NCBI GenBank assembly: GCA_040754425.1
Contig: JBFMCR010000007.1
Location: 1 to 64,000 of the forward strand
Reading direction: 5' to 3'
Source: UBA6918 sp040754425
Lineage (GTDB): Bacteria > Pseudomonadota > Gammaproteobacteria > Burkholderiales > Thiobacillaceae
DNA: 64,000 nt
This document shows positions 57,458 to 64,000 of this stretch, one piece after another. Within the stretch, counting starts at the first letter, position 1, and every line of letters starts with the position of its first letter. A program made the position numbers and the translations under genes. The notes beneath the pieces were generated by a model that was not told where the DNA came from, made no database searches, and saw only the letters and a list, made by a program, of their open reading frames with translations.

Positions 57458-57775
57458 ATGTTTGGCATTCGCGAAATCGATTCCCATCAACTGGAACAGG
57501 CGCTGAAGACCGGCGTGCAACTCATTGATGTACGTACCGAGGCTGAACACGCCCAGGCCAAAATTGAAGGTTCCACCCACATTCCTTTGCACATGCTGCC
57601 CCTGAAGCTGCAAGACCTGAAGAGCGCTAGCCAGCCGATCGTGTTTTATTGCCGCTCGGGGGCCCGCTCGGCGCAGGCTTGCGCCTGGCTGATGTCACAG
57701 GGCATCGAGAATGTCTATAACCTCGCAGGCGGCATCATGAGCTGGGCGCGTGACGGCAAGGCCTTGGCTTCTTGA
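57458..57775 (+). CDS. Single-domain rhodanese (sulfurtransferase)
   Basis: 105 residues. Catalytic Cys in YCRSGARSA near residue 65, within a six-residue loop typical of thiosulfate/persulfide sulfurtransferases; LIDVRTEAEH near 22 is the first rhodanese signature. Cytoplasmic. Directly followed by TusA and a DsrE-family gene: the Rhd-TusA-DsrE set in sulfur oxidisers passes sulfane sulfur towards oxidation enzymes. Confidence 0.93.
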   Translation: MFGIREIDSHQLEQALKTGVQLIDVRTEAEHAQAKIEGSTHIPLHMLPLKLQDLKSASQPIVFYCRSGARSAQACAWLMSQGIENVYNLAGGIMSWARDGKALAS

Positions 57776-57860
57776 TAAGCCGGCTCGTATTGCAATAATT
57801 CGATGCGTGCGTTAACGTTAATATTTCCTGATTTTATTAACCCGTTTTCGGAGAGACACA

Positions 57861-58088
57861 ATGGAATTCAATAAAGAACTTGACGCCCGCGGCCTGAACT
57901 GCCCCCTCCCCATCCTGCGTACCAAGAAGGCGCTTGCTGAAATGGCCAGCGGTGAAATCCTGAAAGTGATCGCTACCGATCCGGGTTCCGTCAAGGACAT
58001 GCAGGCTTTTGCCAAGCAGACAGGCAACGATCTGATCAACTCCGCAGAAGCCGGCGGTGAGTACACCTTCTTCATGAAAAAGAAGTAA
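57861..58088 (+). CDS. tusA: Sulfur carrier protein TusA
   Basis: 75 residues with the hallmark LNCPLPILRTKKAL (Cys-Pro-x-Pro, Cys near residue 14). It carries persulfide sulfur between the rhodanese and acceptors such as DsrE proteins. Shine-Dalgarno GGAGA is present. A strong terminator follows the gene. Confidence 0.95.
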   Translation: MEFNKELDARGLNCPLPILRTKKALAEMASGEILKVIATDPGSVKDMQAFAKQTGNDLINSAEAGGEYTFFMKKK

Positions 58089-58096
58089 GCAAAACG

Positions 58097-58130
58097 AAAA
58101 GGCGCCGACCCGAGGTCAGGCGCCTTTTTT
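58097..58130 (+). terminator. Intrinsic terminator after tusA
   Basis: AAAAGGCGCC (58097-58106) pairs with GGCGCC and T-tract (58119-58130), with an inner GACC/GGTC pair stem and CGA loop. The DsrE gene begins 25 bases later, so it either uses readthrough or its own promoter. Confidence 0.88.
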
Positions 58131-58154
58131 GTCTGAAAAAAGCGGAGACACGCA

Positions 58155-58664
58155 ATGGAAACCAAAAAACTCGCGATTATCGCCACCAAGGGGACGCTGG
58201 ACTGGGCCTACCCGCCCTTCATCCTGGCTTCGACCGCCGCAGCACTGGGCTACGAAGTGCAAATTTTTTTCACCTTCTACGGCCTGCAACTCCTGCGCAA
58301 GGACCTTTCCGGCCTCAAGGTGAGTCCCCTGGGCAACCCCGGCATGCCGATGAAAATGCCTTTCGGGCCCAAATGGTTCAAGGGCATCAACTGGAACATC
58401 CCCAACGCCGTCCAGTCCATCATTCCCGGCTATGAGAATGTCGCCACCAGCCTGATGAAAATGACCATTGCCAACAACGGCGTGGCCACCATTCCCGAGC
58501 TCAGGAGCCTGTGCCAGGAAGCGGACGTGAAGTTCATTGCCTGCCAGATGACGGTCGAATTGTTTGGCTTCGAACACGGCGATTTCATCGACGGCCTTGA
58601 ATACGGTGGCGCCGCCACCTTCTTCGAATTTGCCGGCGAATCCGATATCTGCCTGTTTATCTAA
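58155..58664 (+). CDS. DsrE family sulfur-transfer protein (DsrE2/DsrE-F-H-like)
   Basis: 169 residues, DsrE/DsrF-like fold: KKLAIIATKGTLDWAYPPFIL at the N-terminus, GYEVQIFFTFYGLQLL near 36, and the conserved Cys in FIACQMTVELFGF near residue 132. A Met/Pro-rich loop (GMPMKMPFGPKW) follows residue 62. Likely receives persulfide from TusA. Own GGAG site; separate terminator follows. The hydrophobic N-terminal segment could associate with the membrane as in DsrE2. Confidence 0.88.
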   Translation: METKKLAIIATKGTLDWAYPPFILASTAAALGYEVQIFFTFYGLQLLRKDLSGLKVSPLGNPGMPMKMPFGPKWFKGINWNIPNAVQSIIPGYENVATSLMKMTIANNGVATIPELRSLCQEADVKFIACQMTVELFGFEHGDFIDGLEYGGAATFFEFAGESDICLFI

Positions 58665-58686
58665 AACAGCGCAGGCCGTAAGTTGA

Positions 58687-58716
58687 CAAGCCCCCGCAGG
58701 TCGGGGGCTTGTTTAT
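58687..58716 (+). terminator. Intrinsic terminator after the DsrE gene
   Basis: 10-bp perfect stem CAAGCCCCCG/CGGGGGCTTG (58687-58696 with 58702-58711), loop CAGGT, followed by TTTATT. Starts 22 bases after the stop codon. Confidence 0.88.
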
Positions 58717-58740
58717 TAGCATTCTCTTCTATGTAGTATT

Positions 58741-58806
58741 CCCGCAACAAAGGCGGATGCGGGGTTGCGAGATTCGTGCCTGGTAGCGTTCTACCAGACG
58801 GACGAA
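58741..58806 (+). promoter_or_regulatory. Structured leader upstream of the FadL-type porin
   Basis: Two stems: CCCGCA/TGCGGG (58741-58763) and a nested TTCGT/ACGAA (58773-58777 with 58802-58806) enclosing the perfect 7-bp CTGGTAG/CTACCAG hairpin (58780-58797). They lie 75-140 bases before the ATG. No known riboswitch consensus is recognised and no T-run follows. Confidence 0.45.
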
Positions 58807-58881
58807 CCTGTAACATCGCAAAAGCTTGTAATGGATTATTACCAAGCTGGTTCCAAATAACGATTTTGCTCCGGAGGCAAC

Positions 58882-60192
58882 ATGAAATTGAATCGCATCG
58901 CACTGGCTGTGGCTCTGGCCGGTCTTTCCGTCGGCGCTCACGCCACCAACGGTTATTTCTCCCATGGCTACGGCATGAAAGCGAAGGGCATGGCTGGCGC
59001 TTCCACTGCCACGCACGATGACGCCTTTTTTGGCGCCAACAACCCTGCTGCTGCGGCTTTTGCCGGCAACCGCGCTGATCTCGGCGTGGACCTGTTCAGC
59101 CCGATTCGTGAATTCACTCGCACTGGTGGCTTTTTGCCGGGTAATGTCGAAAGTGATTCCAACTACCATTTCATACCTGAATTCGGCTTCAACAGGGTGA
59201 TGAATGAAAACCTCGCCTTGGGTGTGACTGTCTATGGCAATGGTGGCATGAACACGGACTATGCTGGCGGACAGATTCCCGCAGGCTTTTGTGGCCCCGG
59301 TACTCCTGCCAGCAACATGCTTTGTGGCGTTGGCCGTCTGGGCGTTGACCTGATGCAGTTGATTGTTGCGCCTACAGCTGCTTACAAGGTTAACCCCAAT
59401 CACTCCATCGGTATTTCCCCGCTGATTGGTTATCAGCGCTTTGCTGCCGAAGGTTTGCAAGCATTCGCCGCCATTTCTTCGAGCCCGGCCAACCTGACCA
59501 ATAATGGTCATGATGATGCCTTTGGCTACGGTGTGCGCGTGGGTTATATGGGCAAAATCAGCCCCACTGTGACCATCGGCGCGGCCTATGCCAGCAAGAT
59601 GGATTTTGATGAATTTGACGACTATCGCGGCCTGTTTGCCGAGCAGGGCGACTTCGATATTCCCGAGAACTTCAACCTTGGCGTGGCCTGGCAGGCAACT
59701 CCGGCGGTCAAGCTTGCGCTTGACTACCAGCGCATCAACTATTCCGGCGTTGACTCCGTAGCCAATATCAGCAATATGCCTGGTTGCCTACCGGCACCGC
59801 CGTTTGGTCCTGGTGTTGGGGCAGGCTGTCTGGGTGGCGCAAGTGGTATCGGCTTTGGCTGGAACGATATCAATGTGTGGAAACTTGGTGTTGAGTATAA
59901 ATACAACAAGGCTTGGACGTTCCGTGCCGGCTATAACCATGGCGACAACCCCATCGATAGCCCTGATGTGGTATTCAACGCCCTGGCTCCGGGCGTTATC
60001 ACGGACCACGTGACTCTTGGCTTCACGCATACGCTCGCTTCTGGTGATGAAGTAACCATGAGCTATATGCATGGCTTCAGCAACGATGTGAACGGCCCGG
60101 ATAACGTTTACTTTCCCACTGGCCCTGGTGCAAGCAACAAAATCGAGATGTACCAAAATGCCATCGGCATCCAGTACAGCTGGAAGATGTAA
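58882..60192 (+). CDS. OmpP1/FadL/TodX family outer membrane protein
   Basis: 436 residues: signal peptide ending SVGAHA, then the FadL hatch start TNGYFSHGYGMKAKGMAGAS, a 14-strand barrel pattern, and a terminal aromatic-rich strand YSWKM. FadL-type channels move hydrophobic molecules across the outer membrane; in a sulfur oxidiser a hydrophobic sulfur or hydrocarbon substrate is conceivable but not shown. Strong GGAGG site, terminator after the gene. Confidence 0.9.
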   Translation: MKLNRIALAVALAGLSVGAHATNGYFSHGYGMKAKGMAGASTATHDDAFFGANNPAAAAFAGNRADLGVDLFSPIREFTRTGGFLPGNVESDSNYHFIPEFGFNRVMNENLALGVTVYGNGGMNTDYAGGQIPAGFCGPGTPASNMLCGVGRLGVDLMQLIVAPTAAYKVNPNHSIGISPLIGYQRFAAEGLQAFAAISSSPANLTNNGHDDAFGYGVRVGYMGKISPTVTIGAAYASKMDFDEFDDYRGLFAEQGDFDIPENFNLGVAWQATPAVKLALDYQRINYSGVDSVANISNMPGCLPAPPFGPGVGAGCLGGASGIGFGWNDINVWKLGVEYKYNKAWTFRAGYNHGDNPIDSPDVVFNALAPGVITDHVTLGFTHTLASGDEVTMSYMHGFSNDVNGPDNVYFPTGPGASNKIEMYQNAIGIQYSWKM

Positions 60193-60214
60193 CTCCGGCT
60201 GTACTGGCCGAATC

Positions 60215-60243
60215 AAAACCGGGCCGCAAGGCCCGGTTTTTTT
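60215..60243 (+). terminator. Intrinsic terminator after the FadL-type gene
   Basis: 11-bp stem AAAACCGGGCC/GGCCCGGTTTT (60215-60225 with 60230-60240), loop GCAA, T-run to 60243. It is 22 bases after the stop. Confidence 0.9.
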
Positions 60244-60258
60244 AAGCGCAAAAGTTTC

Positions 60259-60285
60259 AATAGGGCCGTGCGGCCCTATTTTTTT
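60259..60285. terminator. Second hairpin at the convergent junction, overlapping the valS stop
   Basis: AATAGGGCC/GGCCCTATT (60259-60267 with 60272-60280), loop GTGC, followed by T5 on the plus strand. The valS stop codon (complement of 60276-60278) lies within its right arm. Works well on the plus strand; on the minus strand only AATAG with ATTGAAACTTTTG follows. Confidence 0.65.
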
Positions 60286-63044
60286 ATGTTCAGGCGGTTT
60301 AGCTGGTCACTCAGCTTTTCCAGCGTGGCGCTGAAGTCATCCAGGCGCTTCTTTTCCTGCGCGACTATGGCCGGCGGCGCCTTGTCGGCGAAGTTGGGGT
60401 TGGAAAGCTTGCCATGGCACTTGGCGATCTCGCCTTCGATGCGGGCGATTTCCCTGTTCAGGCGCGCGATCTCGGCTTCCTTGTCGATCTCGATTTGCAG
60501 CATGAGCCGGCAATCACCGACGATGGCGACCGGCGCATCGCCTGCCGGCAATCCAGGCTGGATGTCGACCTTGGCGAGCCGGGCGAGCGCGGCAAGATAG
60601 GGCGTGAACTCGGCATAGCGCGAGGCATCGCCGGCAATGGCGAGCGGCACTTTCTCGGCGGGCGAGAGTTTCATTTCCCCGCGCAGGCCGCGTACGGCAT
60701 CGACCAGGGCCTTGAGTGCCTGTACCTTGGCGCTGGCCCCGGCATCCTGCGCCTTGTCGTCCGCGGCCGGGTAGGGCTGCAGCATGATGCTCTTTCCGCC
60801 CTTGCCGGCGAGCGGCGCGACCTTTTGCCAAAGCTCTTCGGTGATGAAGGGGATGATGGGGTGGGCCAGGCGCAGCGCGGTTTCCAGCACGTTGATGAGC
60901 GTGTGGCGGGTGGCGCGCTGCTGCGCTTCATTACCGGTTTGCAGCTGTACCTTGGCCAGTTCCACATACCAGTCGCAGTACTCATCCCAGACGAATTCGT
61001 AGATGGCGCGGGCAGCCATGTCGAAGCGGTAGTCGGCGAAAGCGGCAAGCACATTGCTCACGGCCTCGTTCAGTCGTGAAAGGATCCAGCGGTCGGCGAA
61101 GGAATGCTCGCTTGGCAGGGCGGCATCCAGCCCGCAGTCGCGGCCCTCGGTATTCATCAGCACGAAGCGGGTGGCATTCCACAGCTTGTTGCAGAAATTG
61201 CGATAGCCTTCGCAACGCAGCAGATCGAACTTGATGTCGCGTCCGTGCGTGGCGAGGCTGGCAAAGGTGAATCTCAAGGCATCGGTGCCAAAGGCAGGAA
61301 AGCCGTTGGGATAGTCGGCGCGCGTCTGCCTGGCGATGGATTCGGCCTGCTTGGGGTTCATGAGGCCCGTGGTGCGCTTGGCGATGAGCCCGTCCAGGCT
61401 GATGCCGTCGATCAGATCGATGGGGTCGATGATGTTGCCCTTGGACTTGCTCATCTTGTTGCCGTGCGCATCGCGCACAAGGCCCGTCACATACACTTCG
61501 CGGAACGGCACCTTGCCGGTGAAATGCAGCGACATCATCACCATGCGCGCCACCCAGAAGAAGATGATGTCGAAGCCTGTGACCAGCACCGAGCCGGGGA
61601 GGAAGGTTCTGAGTTCCGGCGTGTCGTCCGGCCAGCCAAGGGTGGAGAAGGGCCACAGCGCGGAGGAGAACCAGGTGTCGAGCACGTCCTCGTCCTGCTT
61701 GAGTGAGGCGTAAGGCGCGAGGCGCAAGGCGTAGGCGGGGTTGGCGCGGATTTCCGCTTCATTGTGGCCGACGTAGACGTTGCCGTCCTCGTCATACCAG
61801 GCGGGAATGCGGTGGCCCCACCACAGCTGGCGCGAGATGCACCAGTCCTGGATGTTCTCCAGCCACTGGTTGTAGGTGATGGTCCAGTTCTCCGGCACGA
61901 ACTTGAGCTCGCCTGATTTGACAGCATCCAACCCGCGCCTGGCCAGGCCTTCCATGGCCATGAACCACTGGTCGGTGAGCATGGGCTCGATCACGGCATG
62001 GGTGCGGTCGCCGCGGGGCACCATGAGCTTGTGCGGCTTGGCGGCCTTGAGGAGATTCTTGTCTTTGAGTTCGGCGAGGATTTTCTCGCGCGCAACGTAG
62101 CGGTCAAGACCCTGGTACTCGGCCGGGCCGAGTTCATTGATCTTCGCATCGAGGGTGAAGATGCTGATGGGGGTCAGCTTGTGTCGGTTGCCGATGGCAT
62201 AGTCGTTGAAGTCGTGCGCGGGGGTGATCTTGACCACACCGCTGCCGAAGGCGGGGTCGACGTATTCGTCGGCGATGACGGGGATGCTGCGCTCGGCGAC
62301 GGGCAGGCGCACGTGTTTGCCGACGAGGTGTTTGTACCGTTCGTCTTCCGGATGTACGGCGACGGCAACGTCGCCCAGCAGAGTCTCCGGGCGCGTGGTG
62401 GCGACTTCGACGAAACCTTCCTCGCCCTCGATGGGGTAGAGGATGTGCCACATGAAGCCGTCTTCTTCCTGGCTCACGACTTCGAGGTCGGACACCGCCG
62501 TCATCAGCACCGGGTCCCAGTTGACCAGGCGCTTGCCGCGGTAGATCAGGCCTTCCCTGTACAGTTTGACGAAAACTTCCGTCACCGCCTTGGACAGTCC
62601 TTCGTCCATGGTGAAGCGCTCGCGGCTCCAGTCTGGCGAAGTGCCCAGACGTCGCATCTGACGGGTGATGGTGGAGCCGGAATGCTCTTTCCACTCCCAC
62701 ACCTTTTCCAGGAATTTCTCGCGGCCGAGATCATGGCGCGAGATGCCCTTGGCGTCGAGCTGGCGCTCGACCACGATCTGGGTGGCGATGCCGGCGTGGT
62801 CGGTGCCCGGCTGCCACAGTGTGTTGTCGCCCTGCATGCGGTGCAGGCGGATGAGCGCGTCCATCAGGGTGTGCTGGAAGGCGTGGCCCATGTGCAGCGT
62901 ACCCGTTACGTTGGGCGGCGGCAGCATGATGCAGTAGGCGGGCCTGTTCGTGTCGCCCGAGGGCTTGAAATAGCCGGCGGATTCCCACCGGGCATACCAG
63001 CGGGATTCGATGTCTTTGGGCTCGAAGGCTTTGGCGAGTTCCAT
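60276..63044 (-). CDS. valS: Valyl-tRNA synthetase
   Basis: 922 residues. Class I signatures: PPPNVTGTLHMGHA (HIGH-type) near residue 42, and KMSKSKGN near 530 (KMSKS). The editing domain (about 190-340) and the C-terminal coiled coil (about 860-922, rich in Glu, Ile and Leu) are present. Complete; its stop codon falls within a terminator hairpin. Confidence 0.96.
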   Translation of the reverse strand: MELAKAFEPKDIESRWYARWESAGYFKPSGDTNRPAYCIMLPPPNVTGTLHMGHAFQHTLMDALIRLHRMQGDNTLWQPGTDHAGIATQIVVERQLDAKGISRHDLGREKFLEKVWEWKEHSGSTITRQMRRLGTSPDWSRERFTMDEGLSKAVTEVFVKLYREGLIYRGKRLVNWDPVLMTAVSDLEVVSQEEDGFMWHILYPIEGEEGFVEVATTRPETLLGDVAVAVHPEDERYKHLVGKHVRLPVAERSIPVIADEYVDPAFGSGVVKITPAHDFNDYAIGNRHKLTPISIFTLDAKINELGPAEYQGLDRYVAREKILAELKDKNLLKAAKPHKLMVPRGDRTHAVIEPMLTDQWFMAMEGLARRGLDAVKSGELKFVPENWTITYNQWLENIQDWCISRQLWWGHRIPAWYDEDGNVYVGHNEAEIRANPAYALRLAPYASLKQDEDVLDTWFSSALWPFSTLGWPDDTPELRTFLPGSVLVTGFDIIFFWVARMVMMSLHFTGKVPFREVYVTGLVRDAHGNKMSKSKGNIIDPIDLIDGISLDGLIAKRTTGLMNPKQAESIARQTRADYPNGFPAFGTDALRFTFASLATHGRDIKFDLLRCEGYRNFCNKLWNATRFVLMNTEGRDCGLDAALPSEHSFADRWILSRLNEAVSNVLAAFADYRFDMAARAIYEFVWDEYCDWYVELAKVQLQTGNEAQQRATRHTLINVLETALRLAHPIIPFITEELWQKVAPLAGKGGKSIMLQPYPAADDKAQDAGASAKVQALKALVDAVRGLRGEMKLSPAEKVPLAIAGDASRYAEFTPYLAALARLAKVDIQPGLPAGDAPVAIVGDCRLMLQIEIDKEAEIARLNREIARIEGEIAKCHGKLSNPNFADKAPPAIVAQEKKRLDDFSATLEKLSDQLNRLNIKK

Positions 63045-63212
63045 TCGGGATGACGGCGGATTCGTAAACCCGCCATTATACCGGCCGGCCAGGGACTGTT
63101 AGCGTGGCGAGTGACAAGTGACAAGTGACAAGTCACGTCACCCGTCACTGTCGGTGAAAGGCACAGGTCGAAGCGCGCGTTTCATCCACGGGGCGGCGAT
63201 TCGCCATGTCCA
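63045..63212. repeat. Gene-free region with a 7-bp tandem repeat and inverted partner
   Basis: GTGACAA is repeated three times without gap at 63111-63131, followed by GTCACGTCACCCGTCAC (63132-63148), which is complementary to GTGAC units, so the tract can fold back. No gene or clear promoter recognised; it lies between the valS start and the next minus-strand gene's stop. Confidence 0.6.
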
Positions 63213-63653
63213 TCAGGATTTGCCGAGCTGTTCAGCCACCGCTTCGCGCACGATTTCGCGGATATGCACGTCCATCTGTGCGAGCAGGGCGGAAAGGCTG
63301 TCGTCCAGGCTGTTGCGTACTTCCGTGACAAGGCGATCGCGCAGCAGTGAGGTCAGGCGGGGTTCGAGTTCACTCATGATCTGTTCCACCAGCGCCATCG
63401 GGTCCGGGGCGGGAAGCGGCGGCGCAGTCGCAGAGGCGGCCTCCATTGCGGAGGCGGGTGTCAGGACTGCGGGCTCGCCGACTGCAACCACATCGGTCAG
63501 CACTGGCAGCCAGGCGTCTTCCGGCAGGGGGGGCGGAGCTGGAGCTGCTGCAGATGCCGGCGAGGCCGGGGCTGGCTCGTTGGCCGTGGCTTCGGCGCTC
63601 CCCTGGTGCTTTTTCAGCAGTGCGTCCATCTTATCGAGCAGCGGATCACTCAT
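63213..63653 (-). CDS. Small proline/alanine-rich protein of unknown function
   Basis: 146 residues. N-terminal SDPLLDKMDALLKKHQG helix, a long Pro/Ala linker (about 22-80), then a helical domain (LVEQIMSELEPRLTSLLRDRLVTEVRNSL) likely to be a coiled coil. No known domain. The start overlaps the holC stop (ATGA), suggesting a DNA-replication or cell-envelope accessory role, but nothing supports a specific one. Confidence 0.65.
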   Translation of the reverse strand: MSDPLLDKMDALLKKHQGSAEATANEPAPASPASAAAPAPPPLPEDAWLPVLTDVVAVGEPAVLTPASAMEAASATAPPLPAPDPMALVEQIMSELEPRLTSLLRDRLVTEVRNSLDDSLSALLAQMDVHIREIVREAVAEQLGKS

Positions 63654-64000
63654 TTGATGCTCCCTGTGTACTGTCCCCTGTTGCGCAAGTCGTGGTTGAC
63701 CAGTTCATAGCCGCGGTCCTTGTAGAAACGGTAGCGATGCCTGCCGTTGCGGACGTCGTTTTCGTCCTCGGTGACGATTTCCGCGAGGCGCTCGAAGCGG
63801 CTGAACATGGGCGGCGGGGTGTCACCCAGGTTGATCAGCAGGTCGGCGCTTTGCAGCGCATCGGCATTCTCGCCGATGATAACAGGCGTGGCTGCCGCCA
63901 AGGGGCTGTCGTCGCGGCAGTGCGGGATGAAGGACAGCGCCGGTTGCGTCCACAGCAGGCGGTCGATGTCGGCCGCAACGGAGGCATCCGAAGTGTAGAT
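63650..64000 (-). CDS. holC: DNA polymerase III chi subunit, truncated by the window edge
   Basis: At least 117 codons; the frame runs to the right edge with no start seen. Chi family features: DRLLWTQPALSFIPHCRDDS, ATPVIIG and INLGDTPPPMFSRFERLAEIV; the C-terminal part is RYRFYKDRGYELVNHDL. It belongs to the clamp-loader accessory complex and binds SSB. Missing its first ~25 codons. Confidence 0.88.
   Translation of the reverse strand: MYTSDASVAADIDRLLWTQPALSFIPHCRDDSPLAAATPVIIGENADALQSADLLINLGDTPPPMFSRFERLAEIVTEDENDVRNGRHRYRFYKDRGYELVNHDLRNRGQYTGSIK

Noticed and set aside
52391..58866. Shared 13-mer CAAATAACGATTT at 52391 and 58854, upstream of soeA and the porin gene
   Set aside because: With 64 kb of sequence, identical 13-mers are expected by chance many times; no further similarity surrounds them.

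Overview
The window is a high-GC, tightly packed chromosomal segment from a betaproteobacterium. Gene order such as kdsD-kdsC-lptC-lptA-lptB-rpoN-hpf-ptsN-hprK-rapZ, and the sulfur-oxidation genes, point to a chemolithotrophic sulfur oxidiser of the Nitrosomonadales/Sulfuricellaceae type; this placement is inferred from gene content and was not tested by a tree. There is no prophage, insertion sequence or CRISPR array. Most genes overlap or abut, so the informative non-coding signals stand out.

Layout. 0.1-12.4 kb: a Kef-type antiporter facing an LPS-precursor and LPS-export operon, then rpoN, hpf, ptsN, hprK, rapZ, a NusG-II/Gx-transporter pair, ubiX, a Lon-N protein and greB. 12.5-14.3 kb: thiS-thiG-trmB on the minus strand. 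14.4-17.3 kb: tRNA-Gly(CCC) with an unusual palindromic tail, then a c-di-GMP-I (GEMM-I) riboswitch in front of a DUF1631 gene. 17.3-27.3 kb: mutY and tatD, then a long minus-strand series (TlpA-like thioredoxin, folE, dienelactone hydrolase, hemW, rdgB, rph, PP2C phosphatase and Ser/Thr kinase). 27.3-33.8 kb: yicC-gmk-rpoZ-spoT, ridA and recG. 33.9-44.7 kb: pagL, an orphan PhnD-like protein, ubiC-ubiA, birA-coaX-SPOR, an esterase, a 561-residue unknown and alaS.

44.8-60.2 kb is the sulfur region. soxXYZAB (minus strand) encodes the periplasmic thiosulfate-oxidising core without soxCD. It is followed, after an M48 protease, moaC and a TlpA-like gene, by soeABC (cytoplasmic molybdenum sulfite dehydrogenase), then a rhodanese, TusA, a DsrE-family protein and a FadL-type porin. 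The set suggests that thiosulfate is cleaved by Sox outside, sulfane sulfur is handled inside by the rhodanese/TusA/DsrE relay, and sulfite is oxidised by Soe at the membrane; this flow is inference from family functions. 60.3-64 kb: valS, a small proline/alanine-rich protein and a truncated holC at the right edge.

The most interesting new material is regulatory: (1) the c-di-GMP riboswitch and a sigma-28-like -35 element before DUF1631; (2) a 22-codon leader ORF between soeB and soeC whose sequence can fold in two mutually exclusive ways, one of which encloses the soeC ribosome-binding site and start; (3) a ~112-nt branched structure just before soeA; (4) an intrinsic terminator between soxA and soxB; (5) a duplicated tRNA 3' end with a 19-bp perfect palindrome; and (6) a palindromic repeat inserted in frame within alaS.
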